From Mytilisepta virgata (Eukaryota > Mollusca > Bivalvia > Mytilida > Mytilidae), in NCBI GenBank assembly GCA_028015205.1, contig CM051521.1:88636513-88700512 (forward strand): a stretch of DNA of 64,000 nucleotides, given 5' to 3'. A program made the translations under genes and the position numbers. The notes under the pieces are model-generated. The model did no database searches. It was given only the letters and a program-made list of their open reading frames with translations, and was not told the DNA's origin. The number at the start of each line of letters is the position of its first letter. The first letter of the stretch is position 1. Below, piece by piece: positions 35,601 to 47,600 of the stretch.

Positions 35601-38600
35601 TTCTGTTTGGACGTTATCTGGTATAGAGGTAACTATAGTTTTGATCCCAACACCACTTTGTTGGAGTCTTTCAGTATTGTCAACATAAACAATCCCATCT
35701 TGTGTTATTTCTAATCCATGCTTGGGTACATGCATCACATAATGAGTTTTGTTTTTGTTCTCTGGAAATTTATAAACCTGCAGAATGAAAATACAACAAT
35801 TAAATAAAAGTAGAAAAATAAATATCTCTACTCAAATTGGTGAAACAATCCACCTTACCATGTAATGATTTGGAATCTGTCTTTTTTAACTTTTGCTATA
35901 TATAAAAAGAATAACACTTTCAATGCACAGATAAAATTTGGTTGTTTCAACATAGATTTCTGGAAGAATGGAAGAAACATTAAAACGAGTAAATATATGT
36001 ACAGGATGTTCTAGATAAAAATGATAAGTGTTTATTAGTTACCTGTGTAAGTTTGTTGGCATTTTTATTGACTCTTAATTGTATGCGACCTCTTGTTTCT
36101 TGTTGTAATTTGTTTGGATCCTTCGCCCACTGCAATTCGAGGATTGCCTAAAAAATGAGAATTGAATAAAATTGAAAATTTGATAACATTGCTAAGGAAT
36201 GTACTTTTATTTGTGTGTTAACTCGAGAGTATCTCCCTAACGCATAGCTGTATCCTTCGGTGGTGTTTTGGCCTATTGTTTCACATTTGTATTATTGTTT
36301 TGGCCTTTTGCACTACTGTTGAGTCAAAATATAAAAGTCTCTCCGATGTGAATATCAGCCCTGCTTTGTACAAGACAGATACGATGAGTTGATTTTTTAA
36401 TGTGCTAACGCACAAAGTACAGTCCACAGGAAGACATACATGTATACCAAATCTGGTAACATTATTCTCAATGACCAAGCAGCATAACAACAGTTTTACA
36501 GTCTTTAGCTTGAATACACATGTAACACCAAAGCAGAACGGCAGTTTATAAGGATAATAAATAACTAATAAGTAACCCTTAGCGTATTGATAGCAAGAAA
36601 TAGCTACAGATCAATTTCTTAAAACAGGTCATATTTTGATAAATACTTAAAAGGAACTTTGATCAAACTTATATGTCATTAAGATTTATTTTTGTTAAGT
36701 AATTAATTTGATAAAATGGAAGCTGCTGGATATGTATACATATTACATTTCATAACACTATCTAAAGAATGAAATTTAGTTAAAGTTAACTTTTTTCCTT
36801 TTCTGCATGACACACGAAATATTTTCCACGAAATACAATTCTCATTGTTTTAATTTTGTGCAAATGTCGATTAAATATCTATCCTTCGTGACGGTTGTAT
36901 TTCAATAAACAAATATAAACCAGGAACTCACTCTATCTGATCTCGTCTCGTCTACTGGCAGCAAATATCCAACGTCAATGACAGCGACATTACACGTGTA
37001 TTCATCCGGAAATGGCACTTTAGGTTTGGTAATATCAACGACTAAAGGTAGAAATGAGCAAACAGTTAATGACTCGAATAAGAAAATAACTGATAATGTT
37101 ACACTTTTATTTGGCGTAAAACGGGGGATTTAAGATAGAGATATAGCGTATTTTTTAAAATTTAATATGAATGGGGAATTTTCAGTTGAAAAATTGATGC
37201 ACTCTACGAGTTGAAAATATTAAAAATTAGAAATAACCAACTCCGACCGCTATTTTAAAATTTGTACTACCATTGTTTAAAATATTTTCCATGCGCTTTG
37301 CATACGCATATTTGATGCAACACAGGGATGTGATACTTAATTTTATAAATCTCTTAGGAAGAGTTTTCTCCATTTTAAATTGAACAAAATCCGGTAAATT
37401 TAATTGTTTTAGTTACGAATTAACTATTAACATCCTTCAGTCAGTTGATTAAACAATTCAAATTAATTTACGCTCTCAAATTCTGAAAAACCATTGCACA
37501 AAAAAATTTTTATGCGCTTTGTGCATATTTGATGCAACACAGGGTGTAATACTTAATTTAAAAAATCTCTCAGGAAGAGTTATCGCCATTTTAAATTAAA
37601 TAAAATCCGGTAAATTTAATTGTTTTTGTTATAACTTAATTATTAACATCTTTGAACCAGTTAATTAAACAATTAAAATTAATTTAGGCTCTCAAAATCT
37701 GAAAAATCCGTTCCACGGATTGAGAAATGTTTTTGTTCTTCTGGAAGACAGAATTGAACAAAATTTGGTAACGTAACTTTAACTGTCTTAGTTATGACTT
37801 AACGGATTACATCTTTCAGCCAAGTGATTACACATTTCAAATTGATTTAGGCTCTCAAATTCTGAACAATCCTTACCAAATTGAGGTTTACAGACAGTAG
37901 TTCGAAAAACCACGACCACGACATGTACGTACATTCATATGGAAGTGTTGTGAAATTATTATATACATTTCTGTTTTTTTTATGTTTTGATAAAAAGTAA
38001 TACGACTGAGATTTTGAAATTAATATCCGAATTCATAGACATGTTCAAAACGCTTCGTCTTAGATTAGGAACTTAAAACAATTACAATATGATTTTTGTT
38101 TAGAGCTTTCGCAGAAATGATTATGCAACCACTTCAAACAAATTTTGGTTGGAATCAGTCGCAGAGTCCGATGATGAACGATATTTTTTCGAACTGTCTA
38201 GGACCGTTGCATACCGTACATAAAACTGGGAATTTCGCTGATCCTGTTAAGGTTTTTAATTTTTAACTCGAAAGCTTTTACTTCTACCACCATTTATCTT
38301 TACTCCGGAAAGAGTGTTATTACCAACTCAAAACTGAGTAATATTTTTCCTCTTTCTATCACTCTACCCTTCAGGTAGCTACAGCAGATGACATGCATTG
38401 AGTTTACTGTACTTATAACATAATAATTAACTGAAATGTGAATGATATTTTAGTCATGGCATAAATAATACTTTTTACTTCAAAATGGTGATAGAGGCGC
38501 CTCGACCCATATATTTTTACTGCAGGAAATAGGATGTCATATAATGATAAGTATCGATATTTAAGACTGAGTTTTACGTGTGGAGTTACAGGAATCTCAA

Positions 38601-41600
38601 ACTAGGTTTGAACCATCAGTTGACATCCCACATTAATTCAAAATAGATATATCAGCGACTTTTTAATTTTTTATAAGACTTCAAATATTTTCTTCAAAAC
38701 CTTCACTTTGAGACTTCTTGCTTGAAAAAATATTTTAAAAAAAACGTTTACCATTTATTCATGTGATACCAAGGAAGATACACCTGTCTACTGTTTATTG
38801 AAATATGCTGCAGTGTTACAATTGTGTAGAATAAATCTTTTTCCATCAAAACCTCTTTGTTCTTTATTTTGAAGAACAGTTTCTTGTTAGTTACCATGTT
38901 AATTATCCTTACCCAGTCTGCAGAAGGTTCCTACGCCCTCCACATGCCATCCAGTTAAAGGCCTTGAATGACAAATGCCTAAAGGATCACCGAAAACTTC
39001 TACATCAAATTCTGAACAATTTCCAGCATCTCTGTCAAATACTGTTTCGTCAACAGGCTGCAAAGTTCATATAACATTAACACAATAAATTTCATGGTTT
39101 TACATGATTAAATGTTGTCTCATTTACGCAAAAGACACTTATCCATGCAGGATGCCACTTTTTCATTCTTGGAAAATATTGGATTTCAAATTGTCGATAT
39201 TAGGAAGTTACATCATTTTCAGCAGGTAGATATCTAAGTTCGTGCTGTTATCAATCAAATTCTCTAGGATCGATCTTGAAAATTTAATTTCAATTTATCA
39301 TTTTTATTGCAGATGCATAAAATTCATCTGGCTTCGTTATCTTAATGCACACATAATTATAAAGTTTCTTTCACGCAATTCTATAATATCAGAAAAAAAA
39401 TGCCAAGTGCAAAGTAAATACCCATTTGACCATTTTAACGGAGATGACAAACAAAAAGCCATTGATAAAATAGAAAACGAGTCATTTATTTGTATAAAAA
39501 TCGTTAAAATATGTCTTGTTGATGTTTTCTTCATCATTTGAAACCAAAAAATATATGCACGAAAAGGTATCGGCCAAACAGCATACAGACAATCACCAGC
39601 CTATGTGTAATGGTGGCGTAATGGGAATCTTAGGCCGTTGTGATACCATGTTCGATGAACCTTACAGCATTGTTTGAAAAAAGAACCACATATCATTTAC
39701 ATGAATATACGTCCATATTCTAAATTAATCAAAGATTCAAGGGGAAAAAATAGACATACATTTATCGCCAAAATAAAGTGACAAACTAGTTTCATTATCC
39801 TTAAATTTGTTAGGTAATAATTAGAATATATTAAGTAAAAAAAATCTTAATGGTAGCTCAGCGAGCTTGTCACTGTTAAACCATTTAGCTTTAACTTCAA
39901 TATTTAGAGTAATTTTTTTCAAAGGTCAGTCCTGAACATGCATATAATGTAGAAGCTTTCGTAAACGATCACTTAACGTGCGTAATTACCGAAAACTTAA
40001 TGATTAAGGAAACATTTAATACATTAAATATTTTAATTTCATTTGTAAGAAAATAAAATTATATTAAATGTGTATACTGCTTGAGCATAAAAGCGTAAAA
40101 TTCTTTTAAAAATTAAAAACAGAAACCAAAACCTGTGAGCATACGTATTTTTCTGGATTAATCTTCATCAGCAACACTCTTGACCCTAAACTTTAAGTTA
40201 TAGAAAACTACAAAACATTGTGTGTATGAAATTCAAAATGGGCTTATAAAGGGAAAGTCAACATCCGCCCATTAAGAAACTGAAAAATCTAATCGTGACA
40301 AATGGTAAGCAGTTCCTGCTCCGTATACGACACCCGTCGTGAAGTACAGTCGACTCTCGTTGTTACGAACTCGCTTGAGTCGAATTTTTTCTCTGGTCCC
40401 AAAAATCTTCCCATATAAATGTATGTATTTTTACTCCTGTTTAGTCGAATTCTTGTGAGTCTAATATTTTTCTATCTCGAACTAATTTCATAGTCCCAAA
40501 TTAACAAAACAACACAAATTCTGTTCATTATCTCGAAGTAATTATCACCTGTCAAAATATCGCTTTCGGCAAATTAGGGGATTAAATGGCTTCGCCGGTG
40601 ATCAGCCTAAATTGCTTGTCATCTTACCTTTAACAAGTCATCACCTTACATAAGGTATTAATTAGTGACACATGATCTATAAAGAGCTTTTAATGACATT
40701 AATCAACACTTTTATTTGTTTACCGCCATACGCTTGGTAGCTATAAAAAAAGGTATATGGAATCAAACTTGGTGCAGTTTATATAAAAATTCACGAAGAC
40801 ATCCAAATACTAACCTTATCGTCCGAAACTATGATTGATTTTATCTGTACATTGTCTTTCTTAAATATTGGAACATGGTCGTTCCGATCCCTCACCATAA
40901 TCTTGATTCTAGCTGTTACATTTCTAGTTTTCTGTTGATCAGACCATTGGCAAGTGACATTTAAATTCCATTCCGTTTTATTTTCGTAATTTAGTGAAGA
41001 TGTAAGAGTTAATGCTGATGTTGTTGGATTTATCTGGAAGTAATTGGAAGCTAAGGGTCTGTCTGATTGATTGCCTACAATAAATAAATGCCATCTATTG
41101 AATAAAACGGTTTTTATTGGTTTTATTTCTGGTCTTTCTTATTGACAGTAATGATTAAAAACGGAATTATCTCTTTAATGTAACTATTACAAATACCATT
41201 CACAGTTTTAATCGGTAAAAAGTTACCTTTTACAGAAGCTGAAATAATATTTTAAGAGACAGTTGTCAAGTGGGTTTTAGGGTAGTTCCTTGGAAGTGAA
41301 GCTTTCCTCCAGAACAAGTCTTGCGGACTAGTTCTTTTTCGATACTCTTTAGCTAGTTTCGATTCGTACCCACATGTCATTAGTTGAAATAATATATTTA
41401 TGATATACAAAATATAAGGCAAATAGTATATCTAGTAAAATATTTAGATATACATGTAACTACTGTTTCATTTATTTGAGCCAGTTTTTGTCACTTGTTT
41501 TGAGCCCCTATTAATACGACAGGCGATAATCTATCTGATTTTGGTACAGCATAGGTTTTTATAGATTATTTTAAGATATTTTGCAATCATATTAAGTGCT

Positions 41601-44600
41601 ATGTGTTTTGATGGATAGAAATATACAGTACATAAACATTTCACTGGACACTTTACCTTTTCAAGCACCGGGCTTGCTTTCCTAAAATGTTGAAAGGGTT
41701 TATTGTATTTTATATGTATCAAAACCAGAGAGTCAGATGTCTAAAGAGTGTTTTATATATTCTATTCTTCGAAAAATTCTCTAGATTCGTATTTTTCTAG
41801 AGGAGAATGTTGTTGAGTTACAAGCTTCAATGCATTTTTCTGCATACATTTAAAAAAAAAGCTCGAATGCATAAGACACGCCTATTAATTTCTGAAACGT
41901 TTTTTAGTTATATCATATGATGTATAGATGGTATTTTTTGGCAACTTGGAATCCTACGTGTAAGTTTGGAATTTCCATTTTTGAATTCTAATCAAACATT
42001 AACTGGATTATACATCTGAAGGTACACATGTAGTGATGGCGAGCCATAACTGGAAACAACGAGGCATAGTACCCCATATTAAAGGGGACAACATCTTTTC
42101 ATTGACTAACACCAAGGACAACAAATACACCCCTTTATTACATTTACAAATAAAATAAACATTTCGATCAAACGTGACAAGAGTTGAATAAAATCTACTA
42201 AATATTGAAAACCTTAAATTACTCTTTTTTAAAATAAAATAAACTGCTGACGACAAAATTTGTACATTTAGACTGACAACCCAGTTGAATTTAAAAATTC
42301 AACATAAAGGAACAAAACTTGTATTTCTGTTTTCAAAGACGCAGTGAGTCCTTCAACATAGAAATAATTTGATGACAAGTTCAAGACTGCCGTAAACTAT
42401 CCGGAAAATTCTGAAACAATGTACGATTCTGAAACAGAATTATTCGCCTGGTGTAATTATAAAACATATTTAAGGATTTTTGATAATTATTTAAATCTTG
42501 TTAGCAACATGATAGTTTTATCATAATGCCTCAGAATAATTTTATCGATTACACCTATCGAAGATTTGGTTTAAATTCACATTGTCATATTGTAAGAATG
42601 GATTTAAACACAACGGTAATCTTACACATGTGCGTGTACATTATTTTTGCAAAATACTTCTGAATCAGTATGTGTGGTGTCTTCAGGGAGGAATTCCATG
42701 TTGCCCAATTTCTCGTCAGAATGAGAATCCCTCAAGAAATCTCTCTCGTGTCTGAATTTCTTTAGGACGCGGCCTGATGATAATGATTGTATGACATAAT
42801 GTCCTGCAAAATTTGCATAGGGTTTTCATAGTCAACCACTTTGAACTTTTCACCTTCTAGTTCAAGGAACGTTCCAACGGAAAACGCCGGAGCCATGTTT
42901 AATAACAGTGTAGTTCCGCATGCAGACGACACTGGAGGGGGAGGACACTGCTCAAAGGGATTTTTTTTTTGGGGGGGGGGGTCATAATTTTAATTAATTA
43001 ATAGTTAAAAACTTTTGATAAAACATTGTTCAAGTCCGTTTATTATGTTGTGTTATATTTATTTAACTGTTATTCGCGCTACATCAGAATGAATGAAAAT
43101 GTATTTATAACAACTACAACGACATTCAGAAACCCCTATGCTTAATATAGAAATTTAATCAATGGTTCCCAGAAATGCAGAAATAACAACCAATCAAATT
43201 GAGCGGATAAACGATTTCCGGTGGGAGTAACTGCACTAGAACCGCCAACTAAGTCGCGTGCAGCTCATATGGCAACTAATGTTTTACCACGCTTGTGGTC
43301 CCAAAGCCTTTGAAAGCCGCCATATTAGAATTGATAATAGCCACCAAAAGAAATATAAAAAATAAATAAATAACTCTCCCATTTTGGTAGGTATATTCTA
43401 TTAAAAATCGTATGGATTAATCAAGCATTATTGTCGGCTAATAATAAATACATGCACATGTTCTGTATAATATTGAAATTACAAATATATACGTGTACAT
43501 GTATATGGACTGGTATAGTACCAATCAATCAAATAATCTGTAAATGTCCTACATGTAATACTGTAAAAACTAATTTCTATGATACCAGGTTTGATGCAGA
43601 AGATATAGATATTTCGTTAAATTACTACTCGTCAGTTGTGCTTAAGGCCGGAAACGCTTAAAGCCAAAAACAGTTGAACAAATCAAAAACTTAAAGATCG
43701 GATTGAAATGTAAAATTTACAAACCATCTAAGGACAGAGTTATGAAGGAAATAGTATCCAATTTCTAAAAGTACAAAAACAAGCCAACTATTTAAGAAAG
43801 CCTAATGCCATTTCTGTTTTTATTAATTCCGAGTGAATACTTCGAATAATTCAACAATGTCTCTACAATTGTTTCCTTGATTACTGAACCCTTTCAACCC
43901 ATGTAATTGGCTGAATAATTAGACATTGTCTACTTAAGGTAACCTTTCACATTAATCACAGCAGATCAATATAGAAAAAAAGAAGTTTTGGGAAATACAT
44001 TTTTTAAGCTTAGAGAGCTCTGGTGCAGGTGTAATATTTCCATTACACTGAGTCAGTGTTCCATAAACTTTTACATTTAAATCTTCCTAATTGAAACCAC
44101 CAGGTCCATTTTCGCCCAACCTGGGAGAAATAGTTCTTAGGTAGTGCTTTTCAGACATCAACGTCTGCCAATATAAGATGGCCGATATAGTCGAACTGAC
44201 GACTATAGGACTGTATCAAACACACACAACATAAGGTAAAGTACCAGAAAAAGAATAACCAAGCGACAGTGAGAAAACTGCGTAAAATCGAAATCCAAAG
44301 GCAGGACAAACCATTACAAACAAATGCCACGAGAACAAATGTATAACCAAAAGGAAAAAAAACTATAATTAACTAAATAAAACAATCATTTGCATTGAGC
44401 ATAGCCGTGCTTTAGCAAATCACTGTAGAAACATCAAATGTAAACAACATAATTTTTTCAAAAATAAAGAATAATGCTGAAAATACTGCGCTTTAATAAT
44501 AAACTTTAATGGAATGGTCGATGGACTCGTAATATCTAATGTTATAAAGATATTATGGCCTCTCATTTTGAAATGACGCTAGAGTTTTGTGTGATTGTAT

Positions 44601-47600
44601 CAGAAACATCGACTAAAGATTTTGTTCACAAATATACCAGCACTGGTAAATATATTTAAGTAAATCAACTATAATTTCCAGACATCGTAGATTAAGCGTT
44701 GTCCCTGTTTAAAGATAAGGTTCACCTTAATATAAATTTACTTTCGACTTTGTTAGGATAGAATTAATAAATCAAATTATGTATCTTTAGATTTAGGAAT
44801 TTAATTACTATTACTAATGAAATCCACTTCCAAAGCAGAGGTATTACAATATGATGAATTATTCAAAACAAAATGAATTCCAATTTGTAAATGGCTGTAA
44901 CCAAGTAAGAAAGTCATTGTATTTCACGCCGTACACTTCGCTACCACAAAACAACATAAAAAAAGTTTACACTTAAATGTCAAGTTCAAGTTAAGTACGT
45001 AAATGTCGATACTGTAAATTTTACAAACAAAATTTTACAAGAAACCAGTACATGTAACAAACGTTAAAGTCAAGAAATACAAAGGTAACATTCGAAGGAG
45101 GGAAAAATCGAAACAACTGACAAATTCCGGAGAACAACGAAGACAAGACCAAAACAATACATGTATTACAATTAAAAACTAAAAACATATGAATAACATG
45201 GACCCCACCAAAAAACCGGGGGTAGACTCAGGTGCTCCGGAAGAGTAAGCATTCTCTGCTTCCCGCAGGACACCCCCATGCTGCCCATGTCAAATCCGGT
45301 ATGAGGAAGGGATAAAATCAATGGAAGAGGTCCATTTTCATTTGGGAAACGGTTTTTTTCATACCTGTCAACCAAGTCATGATGACTTCCATAAAACTTT
45401 AATAAGGATGACTCCAACTTAGGAGCAACATACCCCTGTCTGAGCAACTTTTTTGTGACAAGCTCTGTAATAACGTATGAGTTGTGAAATATATACTCCA
45501 TACTCCGGCATATAGCTAAGACATGCATTTAACATTCCCCGGAAGTAGTTGTAAATTTTCACTACAAGATCCTAATTTCCATATCCAGTTCACCTTAAGG
45601 ATAAGAAGTTGATAATTATTACAATCCCTTTAGTTACATTCCATATTAAAGGCATCACATATTTCAAACAAACCTTCCCTACCAAAGATACTAATTTAAT
45701 TTAATATTGCTTACTAAGTCGTTGACAATTTTCATTATAATCAGTTAATTTCCAATAAAAGCAGGGTTTTAACCTTCAGGTAAATAAATTTTAAGCTCAC
45801 GCGGATTTGTCGGTTCTTTTTATTTTCAGAAAAAGAGAACTTACTACATTCAGTGGCAATGCGTATTTCTCTGCCGGAGTTAGCTCGTTACGAGTATATC
45901 GATTTATACACGTACCATGATACTTTGAAAATGATGTCTTTTGATAATCTAGGAGGATATGTCTTTGATGAATTTCATCTTAAAGTATGATAAACCCTGG
46001 ATGTGTGTATCTGGTTATTTTCTGACAACACGGTATATTTACAGATTATTACATGGCATTTTCCATATTAGCCCTGGTATTAGCCCGAGACATCCATATT
46101 GAGCACGGGGATTTTCCCGAGGGATGGTACCAGGGCCAATATGGAAAATGCCATGTCATAATCTAGTAATCACAAATTTTAAGGGCAAATATGGATTTTG
46201 ACGATTTAGGGCCAATATGTGACACCAATTTCCATTCAAATCTGCCATGCAAAATCAAACGTACTAAATATGCAGAAAATCGTGTTTACTCATTGTATTT
46301 ACAATGATTTAAAAGGCTATACAAGCAATAAATATATGTAAACACTGACAGTTTATATTAGTTTGTACGTAGAGCATTAGACTGAAAGTTTAAATTTAGA
46401 ACATAAATTGACATTTATTAGGTAATTTCAGCAGAGAAATTCTTTTTATTTATGGGCAATCTATGTTGTTGCCTAAATAATTTTTCGTCAAACATTTCAT
46501 CGTCTATATTAATACAAACTCTGCATTTTCAATTCACATCTCGTCTAATTAAAACGGGATTACTTGTTAAAACTCGTTCAGTATTTGTCATTTCATCCAA
46601 TTGTTTATTCTAAAGTTATTTCCAAATGATGTAATAAATATGCATCCGCCTAGAACTATAGAAACTAGAAACCTGTTATAAAATACGGTATTCGAAGAAA
46701 TAGATCCTTTCAGTATGCAATCACAGCTTCTAACAATTCCTGTTTTTATTACTATTATTTTTACAAATTGTTCTGTACAGCCTACTTTCAAAAGAGAAAA
46801 TCTTCCCGGAATAATAGAAAAGCCAATTCACTTTTCGGCTTAAAAAAGAAATTCAATGCAAGACATTTTTTAGTAATTTGTTCTGAAGCCAAATACGGAA
46901 CTTATGATATATTTCCATACGGATTACAAGACCATGGAGAATTGGTCGTAATAAATTATTAACCACAGCATTTATCAGTAGTACCAGATCACTAAACAAA
47001 ATAATATTTCATTAAAAATATAAATTATGCATTATATTTACTTACTATTCAGAAGAAAATATTCCCTGTTGTATCTACTATTGATGCCAGAAAATACGGA
47101 TAATTTTCCTAATAATGACGATCCTATATTTTCAGCAATGGTAAATGTTTTATTGGTCCTATCAAAACACAATATATTATCTATCTCTTGGTCTGTTGTC
47201 AAAGTATTTAGATCACAGTTTGGTATAATATCAACAATAGCCGATGCTTTTGATTTTTTTCCCTTTTCTGTGCATGTAGCTTCTACATTTGTACTAATTA
47301 ATCCTGTAATAAGAAAATAATACAATTAAATTCCAAAGTTTTATAATTAATCCCTTCAAACATAATCTCCAGATTTATAAGAAGAAATATTATAATTTAT
47401 GTCTTGAGGGATACAGTGTATTTATTTTCGCCATGTTCGTTATAGATACTGTTGCCCAGTGGTGGAATGAAAATGCTATTTTTCTTACTTTAATTTTGTA
47501 AGTTCAATTACTAGTGTTTCGATGGTATCGTGAAAAAGATACTTTAAAATTAAAATTAAAATACGCATGCATGGGCAAATATTTGGTATAACAGAATATG

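Larger units (their letters stand above)
41075..47045. other. Largest RET intron (about 6 kb)
   Basis: No exon with matching phase was seen. It contains the RT-like fragment at 45172-45528, a T9-G10 run at about 42961-42980, and the hairpin at 46043-46164. Remaining sequence is AT-rich without recognised features. Confidence 0.6.

Noticed and set aside
46768..47320. Plus-strand ORFs opposite the second visible RET exon
   Set aside because: They are antisense shadows of the RET exon at 47046-47303, which fits splice sites and phases on the minus strand.
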